From Erythroxylum novogranatense (taxonomy: Eukaryota > Streptophyta > Magnoliopsida > Malpighiales > Erythroxylaceae), in the NCBI GenBank assembly GCA_029891385.1, contig CM057228.1, forward strand, positions 58,597,783-58,661,782: DNA of 64,000 bases, written 5' to 3'. The translations under genes and the position numbers were made by a program. Positions 12,166 through 23,715 of the stretch are shown in pieces (the stretch's first letter is position 1; each line of letters begins with the position of its first letter). Below the pieces are notes generated by a model. That model was not told where the DNA came from and searched no databases. It saw nothing but the letters and a program-made list of their open reading frames with translations.

Positions 12166-12642
12166 TGCACAAATATCAGCACTGCGGTTTCCAATTTTAC
12201 TGGTACTCATTCACCTGGTTACTTAGCCGTCTTATATTTGGAAAAGTTTCAAGCTTTGTTCACTTGACTTGTAATTCTGAATTATTTTTATTGTTGAAGG
12301 TGCTTGAATCCAAGCTGCAAGGTTATTTCTGGCATTTTTGTTCTCACTGTACCTACTGCACAGGGAGGAGAGGCGTGCATTACTGTATTTTTTTTAATCA
12401 TAATTCTACAGTTAGTAAGGGTTGCTGAACAGTGACAAGATTATTGTTAAAGATAAGACGCGGGAATTTTTTTATTTTTTTTTTCATATTTTTCACATAG
12501 CATTTGAGTTCAATTTTACCCCGTAGTTGAATATGTTGGTGGAGCCAATATCTGGGGTTCTTCTAGGCGAGTGTTTTCTTCGCAGAATGTTCTATTGGTG
12601 GACTCTTACCATTTTTGAATACTGATAAAGTTGGCTCAAGTT
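12166..12642 (+). other. beta-COP 3' UTR and downstream spacer
   Basis: Follows the TGA at 12163-12165. It is T-rich non-coding sequence including a T-run near 12465-12484. It probably contains the 3' UTR and polyadenylation region, but no single poly(A) signal can be chosen with confidence. It ends where the hAT-derived inverted repeat begins. Confidence 0.5.
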
Positions 12643-12981
12643 ATGGTTCTTCTAAAATCCAAAAATTTGTATGGTCAATAGAATAAGTATCAATTGGACC
12701 ATATGTTCTTTTCTTATTAAGTGCGTTGTATACATAATAGAGAAATTACAAAGTCAATAATAAAATAAAATTAATGAAAAATAAAACAAATGAATAAAAT
12801 ACATGTTACTCATCTCATACATTCTCTTCTTTAAGTATTCTAAATATATAATAGAGAAATTGTAATATCAATAATAAAAATATTTAAAAATAAAACAAAT
12901 CAATAAAATACATGTTCTTCATTCATAGACTATAAGTAACATAAATAAGGTCAATGAGTATTTTGATGGTCCAATTGATTT

Positions 12982-13350
12982 CATTTCTTTGTATGAATGT
13001 GCTAAAAAAAACGCTTCAATTACATTCACAACTTGATGCAGAAGTTGTTTTACTGTATAATCTAATAGTAAGCTTTCTTAATTTTGGAGCAGTTTAACCT
13101 AAAATTCTCTACCACTCATCTATATTTTAAATTAATAGTTATGAGAAATAAAATTTTATTATTAATAAGTAAATGATGAATTAAAAGTATAAAACTTACA
13201 AGGTTGAATTTTTCAATATAAGTTCTTTCTTTATAAATGATCTTGCAAAACTCTCTAAAACCTTCATGATACAATTTAGTTTCATTTGTCACTTCGATTG
13301 CTCTTTAATAGAGAAAATACCATTTCATTGAATCATATCAAAGAGATTAG
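12982..13350 (-). pseudogene. hAT transposase fragment, inverted copy 1
   Basis: Reverse complement of the right-arm coding segment. On the minus strand it contains the same dimerisation-domain pieces, including the segment equivalent to APKLRKI and the HECFREFCK-type region, broken by stops. It is directly repeated at 13395-13763. Confidence 0.6.
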
Positions 13351-13394
13351 CTATAATATCATTTGTATATATGTCTCCACTATATAAGCAACAA

Positions 13395-13763
13395 TATTTC
13401 TTTGTATGAATATGCTAAAAAAAACGCTTCAACTACATTCACAACCTGATGCAGAAGCTATTTTACTGTATAATCTAATAGTAAGTTTTCTCAATTTTGG
13501 AGCACTTTCTCCTAATATTCTCTACCAGTCATTTATATTTTAAATTAATAGTTATGAGAAATAAAACTTATTATTAATAAGTAAATGATGAATTAAAAGT
13601 ATAAAAACTTACAAGGATCCATTTTTCAATATTAGTTCTCTATTTATAGATGATCTTGCAAAACTCTTTAAAACCTTCATGATACAATTTAATTTCATTT
13701 GTCAAATGTAATTACTCTTTAATAGAGAAAATACCATTTCATTCAATCATATCAAAGAGATTA
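13395..13763 (-). pseudogene. hAT transposase fragment, inverted copy 2
   Basis: A direct duplicate of 12982-13350 with the same orientation and the same 369-bp length, differing at scattered bases. It lies in the loop of the larger inverted repeat. It carries the same broken hAT dimerisation-domain pieces on the minus strand. Confidence 0.6.
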
Positions 13764-13865
13764 ACCTCTATATACACCATTATTATTCTTTTTAAATGAA
13801 AGGAGAAATTGTACAAGCCTTGTATGGATATTCTTGGCTGATGATGGGATAAGCATCTTACTAAA

Positions 13866-14400
13866 ATGATCCACTTAGTAGCTTATTTTCTTAATCCTTA
13901 TTGCTTATATGGTGGAGACACATATACAAATGATAGTATGGATAATCTCTTTGATATGATTGAATGCAAAGGTCTTATCTCAATTAAAGAGCAATCACAA
14001 GTGACAAATGAAATTAAATTGTATCATGAATGTTTTAGAGAGTTTTGCAAGATCATCTATAAAGAGAGAACTTATATTGAAAAAATGCAGCCTTGTAATT
14101 TTTTATACTTTTGATTCATCATTTACTTATTTTTTTATTTCTCATAACTATTAATTTAAAGTATACATGAGTGGTAGAGATTATTAAGTGAAAGTGCTCC
14201 AAAATTGAGAAAGATTATGTTTAGATTATACAGTCAAACAGCTTCTGCATCAAGTTGTGAATATAATTGGAGCATTTTTTAGCATATTCATACAAAGAAA
14301 TGAAATCAATTGGACCATCAAAATACTCACTGACCTTATTTATGTTACTTATAATCTATGAATGAAGAACATGTATTTTATTGATTTATTTTATTTTCAA
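13866..14400 (+). pseudogene. hAT transposase C-terminal fragment
   Basis: The open stretch 13866-14114 encodes HLVAYFLNPYCLYGGD and further residues typical of the segment before the hAT dimerisation domain (the usual pattern is HPVAYYLNP). After a stop and a register change, the region near 14200-14310 reads SAPKLRKIMFRLYSQTASAS, then SCEYNWSIF, a stop, and HIHTKK. This is the hAT C-terminal dimerisation motif, which usually has CERNWS. The catalytic part is absent and there are several stops, so it is inactive. Confidence 0.7.
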
Positions 14401-14632
14401 TATTTTTATTATTGACATTACAATTTCTCTATTATATATTTAGAATACTTAGTAAGAAGAGAATGTATGAGATGAGTAACATGTATTTTATTCATTTGTT
14501 TTATTTTCATTAATTTTATTTTATTATTGAGTTTATAATTTCTATTATGTATACAATTGTAACTTAATAAGAAAAGAACATATGGTCCAATTGATACTTA
14601 TTCTATTGACCATACTAATTTTTGGATTTTAG

Positions 14633-15335
14633 AAGAAGAATCATCACTTGATCTTGATTATACTGAACTTGAAAAGTAGATTTATATTGAAAATGCATTT
14701 ATTACAATGAGTGAATTAAGAACATCTACTTGATTGTCGGTTTATTTCTTATTTTCATCATATTTTACATAAAAGTATAATGTATTACAATTTACAATTG
14801 AGAATAATTTCTTACATTAACAATTTGTAACTTATTTAAATGTAATAAAATAAATTGATGCCAATACTTTAGATGAAAAAATGGTTTATGAGTCTTTAGA
14901 TAGTGTTAGAGAATTTGAAACCTTTGATGATGATAAGATACAACCTCTTTTAAAAAGTATTTTTATTTTTATTGTTATTTTAAATTTTATGTTAGATTTA
15001 GATTTAGTTTGAATTATTAGATTAGATTTATTATTAGTTCATTATATAATAATAGACACTAGAGTATTCTTTTATTTCAATAAAATATTTTATTTTATTT
15101 GTTCTTATAATTTTATTTCTTATTTAATATATACCAATTTTATAATGGTTTAAGAACCTTTCCTTTGAATGATTCAATATTTGGTCCGATTTTTAAAACA
15201 TTGACTTGTTCTACTACCTATCCCATTTGGCACCATCTTTATTGCTATTGTCGCACCATATATCTATCTTCAACTTATTATCTTGAGTAATATATGTTCT
15301 CTATTCATTGAACTCAAAGTAAAAGATGACTACTC
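14633..15335. other. A+T-rich spacer, possible hAT tail
   Basis: The first 50 bases continue the transposase-like frame (EEESSLDLDYTELEK, then a stop), resembling the acidic tail of hAT proteins. The rest is very A+T-rich, with no gene or repeat that I can support. Confidence 0.4.
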
Positions 15336-16937
15336 TGTTAGAGTAGTGCTCTTAAGATAATCACCTTTAACACTTTTATACAAACTTTATTTTAATTAAT
15401 AAAGCAAAAGGAAATTTTCTTTAATTTGATGTTGGTTTATTTATGAATTGATGATGATCTTAAATCGAATTATTGAAGTCCATGATACAAAACATAACAT
15501 GAAGGAAATCATGATGAGATCATGATAATGAGATTCCTATCATGTGCAATTATGTTACTATCTAAATTATCCCTAATTATAGGATTAGTAAGACAGGACA
15601 TTATTAATCCAGATTGACTAGCACATGTTATACTCATTGATTTGATCAAGCAGTGGATCTTACAAACTGTAAGCATGAGATATTTAGAGTTAATATATGG
15701 ATGCTTACTAAGAGTAGTAAATACATCAGATGACTCACTATGAGATTATCATTGGGATGATTTATCAAATGTCAATGATTAATCTCATCATAACAATGAT
15801 GTAAATATCCTTAGACTTGAGATACTCAAGGATATCTTAGATACTGATCATGTGTTTTGACATTATTCCTTGTTACCTTAAGACGAGGTTGCTCATAGGG
15901 TGGTGATTGGGTATAACTATTGGCATTTAAAGGTAATTGAGTAGCCAATAAAGGATTCATCACTCCTGATAGAAGGAGATGATACCCACAGCCTCTTGTT
16001 AGGGTCATTACTCAGGAGTCTCTCGCCAGAGCAATTATATGTCACGAAGAGAATCTGTAATAACACATAGAGTAATGAGATCTTAGGATAAGAACTAATG
16101 TCACTTGCACTAGATGTGACATATTCAGTCTAGTGGGAGCCCATACTCTGAACCAAGTGGGGTATAGAATGGTGAAGGGACAAATTGCATAGTAATTATC
16201 TATGGAAAGGTTCGTAAGTCGGATAATTAACTATCAAAGAGTTTGTGTGTTAATCCACTTATATTATGATAAATTGGCATCATAAAATCCTTCATGATTT
16301 GCTTGAATTAAGAGTTAATTCAAGTTCTCAAAATAACCGGGAATTTAAGGGTCATACACATAAAAGATCGGATGAAAAACAAAGTCTGCATGTCTGTTAT
16401 AGAAGGAGGCCACGTCCTGCAATCGTGACCAAAGGCACGAAATATGATGCATAACTGAGTTCTTCACTTATGTACACATTAACTAACAAGTTAAAATTAC
16501 ACTCAAGTGAGAGGATAAGGGGTATAGAAGTGTTCTGAGTTAGAGAGAAGTGATCCTGAGTCTTTTTTATGCAATTTATACAATTGTTGCATGAATCTAA
16601 TTACATGCAACATAATCTTGATCTATCTCTCCATTTGAACATCTACTTGAACTCGTCTAGTTTGGTGCTCTAACCACCCTTACACACTGCTTTTTCTTCA
16701 TCTTTGCATGTTCTTGAGTGATCAAGAAAGGTGTTTGGTATTTGTTACAACCTAAATAATGAGAAGATTAAAGAAAATAGGAGCATTATCAAAAGTACAT
16801 GTGCTGAAATTTCACATTCTTACAATCTGTGTATGCATGCATCTAGGATTGTGGACTTTTGGGGATGTCATGGGGTTGAAATTTAGATCTTGACACTTCT
16901 TCTACCTTGTTATGCATGAATCCATGGCTCTCTAACA
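15336..16937 (+). repeat. 5' LTR of the old copia element
   Basis: Bounded by perfect 8-bp inverted ends, TGTTAGAG at the left and CTCTAACA at the right, as expected for an LTR. It is followed one base later by a sequence like the initiator-Met primer-binding site. No second copy is recognisable in the window, so the call rests on the ends, the binding site and the position upstream of gag. Confidence 0.6.
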
Positions 16938-16938
16938 G

Positions 16939-16950
16939 TGACATTAGAGT
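16939..16950 (+). other. Decayed primer-binding site (tRNA-iMet type)
   Basis: Reads TGACATTAGAGT against the usual plant TGGTATCAGAGC. Eight of 12 bases match, and the four differences are transitions. It lies directly after the LTR end CTCTAACA. Confidence 0.55.
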
Positions 16951-18971
16951 TAGTTATGCATGTATAAAATGATCTATTGAACATGTGCAAACTGTTTACT
17001 GGGTTATGACTGACATGCATGTTGATTTGGAAAATTTCTTATAAATTGTAGAATTTTTTTTCTAATTTTCTTTCACAAAACTGTTTATAATGTGTTATAT
17101 TATGTTTTTGTCAAATGAAATTGAAATTTAACGTCATTTACTATTTTGTTTCGAATTAATATCTAGTATGTTCAAATGTTAGTTTCTGGAAATTTCTAGA
17201 AAACTGAATGCATGTGCTGATTTTTAAAATTTTGTAATAATTTTAGAATTTTTTTCCAATTTTCTTTCACAGAAATGTTATTTTATGTTCATGTCAAAGG
17301 AAAATGCAATTGAATGTCATTTTATTTTTTATTACGATTTTAGTTTCAGCCTAGTGCATGTATGAAGTTATAGGAAATTCTGTAAATCTGATGAACATGC
17401 ATGCTTGTAAATTCCATATTAATTTTTATAAAAATTGTTTTTATGAATTTTCTGCATAGGCATACAAGATAAGATGTTGCCACATGTATGAGATGCATGA
17501 CACTTGTTAAATTGATTATCTTATGCATGCATGATGTAGAGTATGACTAGGGTTAGAAGTAATATGACAAGTGTCATAGACATGTGACGTGCTGGCTAAT
17601 TCTACTAAGTTAATAAGTAATTCGTAGGAATTAGTCTTTATAATTTTTTATGAGGCACATTTAGAATGTGTATAAGACTCTAAAATCTTTCTAGAATTAA
17701 TTGAATTTGTTTCAATTAATAAATCAAGTGAAAGTCAACATTGGTAAGCTTTTTGTAATCTGATGGAGTTGACTTGTTTAATGACTTATATGTATATTTT
17801 TCGGTTATAAGACCTTGAAATTTTTTTATGAGATAAAAAATGTATTATCTTGATGCTAGTAGCATGCTAAATGCTTATGTTCAAAATTAGGGGTCTGAAA
17901 AATTTCCGAACATCAAATCGGTCTCTTTATTATCAAGTAGGTTAACTCATTTATCATGATAATTTTGGTCATCAATAAATTTTTTGAATTATGCCAAATT
18001 TGTCTTAATAAATTTGAGATGACCTAGGGATGTTTTAGATGACAAATCGATGTTTAGGAATTTTGGAAACCCTAGGGATTAATTTAGAATTAATCCAAGT
18101 AGAGCATTGCATTTCTGGTGTGACTAGATAAAGACATGTGTACTAAAATTAAAGTGTTTATTTTGGACATCAAAATAATTGAAAATTTAAGGTTCCTAAT
18201 TAAATCACATTCATAATTCGAATTAACCTAGACTAACACTAGCACCCGATTCGGTTCAAGAGTTGAATCGAATCACGAACTTTTGATGCATAGCCAAGTC
18301 ACAACCTAAATTAAAATTCCTTTGAGTGATATATGCATTAGATGCATTTTAAGGGTGGTTATGGACACAAACTCAATTTAATTGAGTATATATATATATA
18401 ATATCATCTAAGTATTGATGAGACCTAAGAATAAATCCCTCAACCAAAATATTAGGACTTACGCCTTCCATTAATATGGTAAGAATCAGAGTTCTTTTAG
18501 AGTTGGGTTGTTAGGTAAACTAAAGCCTACTCTACACGAATATGTTCAAACCATGGAAATTAGATTTCTGGATTAATAGGTTAGTCCTAACTGGAAGCGT
18601 TGATTTGTTAGACAAACCTAAAGTCAACGTGGATAGAGGCGAAGTTGGGTTATATACATGGGATGTATACGAATCAAGAGTTGATAACCCAACAAGTGTG
18701 CTAAATCAATAGTTGATGGCGCAAGTCGATAGTTGCACATATGAATGCAATTAGTATGAATGATACCTACCGATTGACCTAAGACAACTTGTTGGGTAAA
18801 CCCAAGGTCATTCTTAGTGATGCCCATTAGGAAAATTATAAGTTTTCTCGAATTCATATTGAGGGCTATGGATTTGGATAAAAATAGTGGGACTCATAAT
18901 TCATATGATTAAAGTCCTTATCGATATGCTAATATGTACATTCTAACACTTTCTCTCATTCTTCTAGGTTA
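16951..18971 (+). other. Untranslated leader of the old copia element
   Basis: About 2 kb of A+T-rich sequence between the primer-binding site and gag with no convincing gene. It contains a short TA run at about 18390-18401. Such a long leader is unusual for a copia element, so part of it may be a later insertion that I could not delimit. Confidence 0.4.
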
Positions 18972-18992
18972 TTGAATCGCCACATGTCTTCC

Positions 18993-19790
18993 TCTAGTGT
19001 GAACTTACGCTCTCTATTAGACTCCAACAAATTCATGGGGCCTAACTTCTTAGATTGGCTACAAAATTTAAGAATTGTTCTCAAATATAAGAAATTAGGA
19101 TATATCCTAGATAAACCACTTCCCGATCCCCCTACTGTCGATGCATCTGATGAGGATTAGAAAGCTTACAAGAAGCTACTGGATGATAGTGAGCAAGCTA
19201 GCTGTATAATGCTGGCCTCTAAGTCACCGAAATTGCAAAAGTAGTATAAGGCTATGGATTCTCGTACCATAGTCTACCATCTAAGGAAACTGTTTGATGA
19301 GCAAACTTAGTTTGAAAGGTTTGATACCTCGAGGTTGTTTTTCCTCTCTAAAATGGTCGAGGAATCATCTCTAGTGCAGTATGCACTGAAAATGAATGGA
19401 TACATTGAGAGGTTAGCTAGTTTGGGTTTCATAATAAATCATGAATTAAGAATAGACTTAATTCTGACTGGTTTGACTGATAGTTGTTCACAGTTTGTGT
19501 TTAACTATTGGACGAACCAAATATCTACCTTGATACCTGAGTTGATTAATCTACTCAAAACAATTGAGCAAACTATCAAGAAAGATAGTAAGGCTATGAT
19601 GCTGGTGGACTCTCTTTCTAGTTCTCGTAAGAGGAACCAAACGAAGAAGAAGAAGAAGTCTAAAAAGCCAGTAGGAGGTGTAGCCAAGAAGAAGGTAAAG
19701 GAGACTACTTCAAAGGGGATACGCTTCCGTTGCAGCTAGGAAGGACATTGGAAGAGGAATTGCAAAGCCTATCTAGAGTCGCTGAAGTAG
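18993..19790 (+). pseudogene. copia gag remnant
   Basis: Begins around NLRSLLDSNKFMGPNFLDWL, a typical plant copia gag N-terminus. It is broken by TAG at 19158-19160 and others, and resumes at 19335-19739 with a Lys-rich tail. The zinc knuckle is damaged: the first Cys of CCHC is Arg (CGC), a TAG follows the second Cys, and GHWKRNC keeps the His and last Cys. Non-functional. Confidence 0.8.
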
Positions 19791-19967
19791 AAGAAGGCAT
19801 TATATGCTCCACTGTCTACTTCAGGTATGTTATTTGTCACTGATGTTAATATTATTTCTGATCATAACATTTGGGTATTAGATATCCTATGTGGCTCATA
19901 CATATGTGTTGGTATGTAGGGTCTCAGGGATAATAGACCACTCAAGAAGAAAGAGACGGACCTACGT

Positions 19968-21780
19968 GTGGGAAATAAAGCAAGAGTTGCTACATTTGTC
20001 GTAGGAACCTATGTTTTGTATCTTCCTAATGGGCTAGAGTTAATTTTATATAATTACTATTATGTCCCCATTGTGACAAAGAACATTGTATTTGTTTCGT
20101 ATCTTAATAAAATAGGATTTCATTTAACTTTTTCAAGCAATGATTGTTCAATTAAGTTGAATGAAATATTGTATGGTACTGCTACATTATGCAATGGTAT
20201 TTACATATTAGATATGTGTAATCTAATTTTAAATACCAATAATAATAAAAGACAAAAATAGGATAACATAAAATAATTTTACTTATGGCATTGTCGACTT
20301 GTCCGTATAAATGAGAGATGCATGGCTAAGCTGCACAAGAGTGGTAGCTTAGAATTATTTGATTATGAATCATATGACACATGTGAATCTTGCTTGTTAG
20401 AAAAGATGACTAAATTACCTTTAAAGGAAAGGGTGAATGAGCAAATGGGTTATTAGACCTAATAAATTATGATGTATGTGGTTCGATGTCCATCCATGCC
20501 AGAGGTGGTTTTATGTACTTCATTACCTTTATCGATGATTATTCAGGATATAGGTATGTGTATCTAATGAGATACAAGTATGAAGCATTTGAAATGTTCA
20601 AACAATTTAGACATGAAGTAGAGAAATAACTGGGTAAAAGTGTCAAAACACTTCGATTAGATCAAGGTGGTGAATATTTGAACGAGGAGTTTCTAACTTA
20701 TCTTAGGGATAATGGGATTGTATCCCAATAGACTCCACCTTACACATCGCAACATAATGGTGTGGCTGAAAGGAGAAACCGACCCTTATTGGACATGGTA
20801 GGGTCAATGATGGGCTTAGTAGATATGTCGAAATCCTTTTACGGTTATGCACTTGAGACTGTTGTTTATATGATAAACAGAGTCCCTTCAAAAGTAGTTG
20901 ATGTTATTCTATATGAGATATAGACTAACAAATGTTGTCTTTTTAGAGATAGAATTTCTTATGAGAGAAGACAGTGGGAGCAAAGTTTAACTTGATGAAG
21001 TTTATGATGCTCAAATAGATACAGATCAATTGCCTGAACCCGAGATTGTTGTTCACGGAGATGAGACAACAGTTGAACCTTCTGACACAAAAAATGTTCG
21101 TAGGTCAAGTAGGATATGAAATGTTCCAGAGAGATATGGATTTCTCGTAAGTGAAGAAAATGACGTATTACTCATAGATGATGACAACCTATGAAAAGGC
21201 TCTGAAGAGTTCAGAATCTAAAAAATGGTTTCAAGCCATGAAGTCCGAAATGGATACCATGTTTGAAAACCAAGTATAGACTTTGGTTGACCCACCTAAA
21301 GTGCTAAAACTCATAGGGTGCAAGTGGATTTTCAAGAAGAAAATCGACATGGACGGTAATGTGATTACTTATAAAGTGAGGCTAGTCACTAAAGGTTATC
21401 GTCAAAGATAAAGAGTTGACTATGATGAGACATTTAGCCTAGTAGCCTTGCTTAAACCATCAGAATACTCCTACCCATTACTGCTCATTATGATTATGAA
21501 ATCTGTCAAATGGATGTGAAGACGACTTTCTTGAATGGAAATCTAGTTGAGTATATATATATGATACAACCTAAAGGCTTCATATCCAACGATAACAAAA
21601 AGGTATGCAAGCTTCAGAAATCCATTTATGGATTAAACATCTAAGAGTTGAAATATTCGATTTGATGAGATAATCAAAAAGTTTGGTTTCTTACAAAATC
21701 CTGATGAACCTTCTATATATAAGAAGGTTAGTAGGAGTACTATTATATTCCTTGTGTTATTTATATGTGAATGACATATT
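19968..21780 (+). pseudogene. copia pol remnant: pre-integrase, integrase, reverse transcriptase
   Basis: 19968-20261 encodes the protease-to-GAG-pre-integrase region. From about 20282 to 20905 the integrase is recognisable, with the three acidic positions in YDVCGSMS, RLDQGGEY and GVAERRNR, but with stops after EVEK and VSQ. Part of the segment after integrase is deleted. The reverse transcriptase follows from about 21240 (CKWIFKKKIDMDGNV) with several frameshifts. Its catalytic box near 21759 reads YVNDILLIGND, so the first Asp of YVDD is Asn. RNase H is not recognisable. Confidence 0.8.
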
Positions 21781-21800
21781 ACTTATAGGAAATGATGTCT

Positions 21801-22609
21801 CAAGTTTGTAACCAGTTAAAATTGGTTGTCCCATAATTTTTCCATGAAAGACAAGAAGCAACTTATATATTGGGAATAAAGATCTATAGAGAGATTAAGA
21901 AAGTTGATAGGTCTTTCATAGTCTTTTATACATATAAAAGAATATTATTTTCATAATATTCTATTTTTTAATTTGTCAAATCATTTTCTATTTTTAATTC
22001 TTGAGTTTTAATTTTAAGTATTTATTTCATAATGTCTAGTCATTTTAAATGAGTTTCCATCTGTAGTTTTAAAAACTTTGATATGTTCTTTCCGGTCAAT
22101 CATAGCTTTAATTGACTTTTATGCATTTTAATGACAATTTGCAAATAAAATATAATTATATATGTTTGCATGATGATGTAATTCAATCTAGGCCTCTTGT
22201 ATACGAGCATCAATTTTATTTTATTTCAGAAAGTAAATGATTACAATTAGGATACTCTTTCATAGTTAGCAACATAACATTTCTAATAACATCTATCTGG
22301 GGAAAAGCTTAGATGTATCATTTTATGTTCTTTAGTATATTGATGGTTTTACATTTGATCTTCGGGAATTGTTGTTTTAAAATATAATAAAGTATTTAAT
22401 GGAACAAAATTACAAGTTCCCAACTGTGAATAAATATTATTTTGCTCTCTTATACGTCTATTGTTGTAGTCTATCAAATATCAAATTGAACGAATAACGA
22501 AAATTAAGATTGTGTGTACTACTCTACCAAAACTTTCTTTACCATTTGATGATGATGAATCAAAGAAGCATGAGAGGAAATGTTGATTACGATCCTCCAG
22601 GGACGTTTA
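21801..22609. other. A+T-rich sequence between two copia elements
   Basis: No gene, repeat boundary or LTR match is seen. It may hold the decayed 3' end of the old copia element. Its last five bases, GTTTA (22605-22609), are the left target-site duplicate of the next element. Confidence 0.5.
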
Positions 22610-23658
22610 TGTTAAGTCAAAATGACTTTACTTAGATATAATTTTGATGTATAACAAAGAGAACAATAAAAGAAAAACAAAAGCAGACGAAGCAATACAG
22701 ACGAAGCAACGCAGACACAAAAGATAAATAAGACGAAGACGTAGACGGAAAGAGAAATACAGATGTAGACACAGACACAAAATAAAAACAGACGAAGACG
22801 CGAATTGAAAGAACAGACGCAGACGCAGATGAACAGAAAAAACAGACGCAGACGCAAAAGAGAAATGTATATACAGACGCAGACGCAAAGTAAAAACAAA
22901 CGCAGATGCAGATGCAGACGCAAAAACACAGACGTAAAAATATAGAAGGAGAAAAGCAGACGCAGAATTCAAAAAGAAGACGCAAGAGTTAGTTCGAGTT
23001 AGTTACAGAACTCAACTGATTAACCGTTTCTTTTAAAGATTCAAGAAACAAGATTCAAGAAGCAAGAATCCAGAAACAAGAATCAAGAAGCAGTTGGAGA
23101 CGAAGGCTATAAATACAAGTCGAAGTCGAAGATTGCAAAGTTAGTTGAAAAATTAGCTGAATTACATCTACGCGATCGTAAAAAGCATACTGTGCAAATT
23201 AACCGAGAGCTATTTTTACTGTAACAAGTTTTCAAATACTTTTCTGTGAGAAAGTAGTGCAGATAGCCTGCAGAGGCTAAGTGTGAAAGGATACTGATTG
23301 TAGAGACATGAAGAGGCTCAGAAAGAATACTTGTAAAAGTTGAAGAGATAGTGAAATCTCAGAAAGAACTCTGAGGACTGGACGTAGCCCACGGTTTGGG
23401 GTGAACCAGGATAAATCGCTGTGTCAACTACTCTTACTCTATCTCTCTTTTAGATTCAAGTTTTATCATTACTTAGTTCATAAACAAAGTTTTCAAAGTT
23501 TTGATTAATTAGAATCTATCGGAAGTTCTGTAAAAGAATCTTATTTCTAACAAACAGTTTTGAAAGAATTTCAAAAAGGGGAATACACAATTCAACCCCC
23601 CTTCTCGTGCATTCTTATATCGCTTTCTAAATATTGTATTAATGTGTGATTCACTTCA
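22610..23658 (+). repeat. 5' LTR of Sirevirus-like element
   Basis: 1049 bp, TG...CA ends. It holds a long array of CAGACG/GACGCAG-like words (about 22678-22960), then a TATA-type box in GCTATAAATACAAG near 23107 that probably marks the promoter. The 3' LTR is 932 bp; most of the difference is loss of repeat units in the array. Confidence 0.95.
22678..22960. repeat. CAGACG-type array in copia 5' LTR
   Basis: Irregular tandem words such as CAGACGAAG, CAGACGCAG and CAGACACAA in purine-rich sequence. All minus-strand frames through it are long, low-complexity and rich in Cys, Val and Leu; they are not genes. The matching array in the 3' LTR (about 31266-31437) is shorter. Confidence 0.9.
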
Positions 23659-23660
23659 AT

Positions 23661-23673
23661 TGATATCAGAGCC
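23661..23673 (+). other. Primer-binding site of Sirevirus-like element
   Basis: TGATATCAGAGCC, two bases after the LTR end, matches the complement of plant initiator tRNA-Met (TGGTATCAGAGCC) at all but one base. Confidence 0.85.
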
Positions 23674-23715
23674 TGGTATCCACGGATCACTATAACAAAG
23701 TGTGGATCAAAGATA

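Larger units (their letters stand above)
12643..14632. repeat. Long inverted repeat (foldback) built from hAT transposase debris
   Basis: The left arm (12643-13395, about 750 bp) is the reverse complement, with scattered differences, of the right arm (about 13902-14632). The outer tips are TTCTAAAATCCAAAAATTTG on the left and the matching TTTTGGATTTTAGAAGAA on the right. Between the arms lies a second direct copy of part of the left arm: 12982-13350 is repeated at 13395-13763 with an exact 413-bp offset. Read on the + strand, the right arm encodes pieces of a hAT transposase C-terminal domain; the left arm and its duplicate carry the same pieces on the minus strand. No terminal inverted repeats or target duplication of an intact hAT element were found. 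Confidence 0.85.
15336..21800 (+). mobile_element. Old, decayed Ty1/copia retrotransposon
   Basis: A 5' LTR (15336-16937), a decayed primer-binding site, a 2-kb leader and gag-pol remnants in the order gag, protease/pre-integrase, integrase, reverse transcriptase give the copia gene order (integrase before reverse transcriptase). Stops, frameshifts and deletions occur in every domain. RNase H and a matching 3' LTR were not found before the younger copia element begins at 22610, so the 3' end is lost or too diverged to see. The right boundary is approximate. Confidence 0.75.

Noticed and set aside
22253..22257. TACTC as a possible target duplicate of the old copia element (TACTC also at 15331-15335)
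   Set aside because: The bases before 22253 are not an LTR end (no CA, no similarity to the 5' LTR), so a 5-bp match is probably chance.
22612..22985. Three overlapping minus-strand open frames of about 105-117 codons
   Set aside because: All lie in the CAGACG array of the copia LTR; low-complexity Cys/Val/Leu repeats in every frame are a by-product of the repeat. The same applies to 31199-31529.
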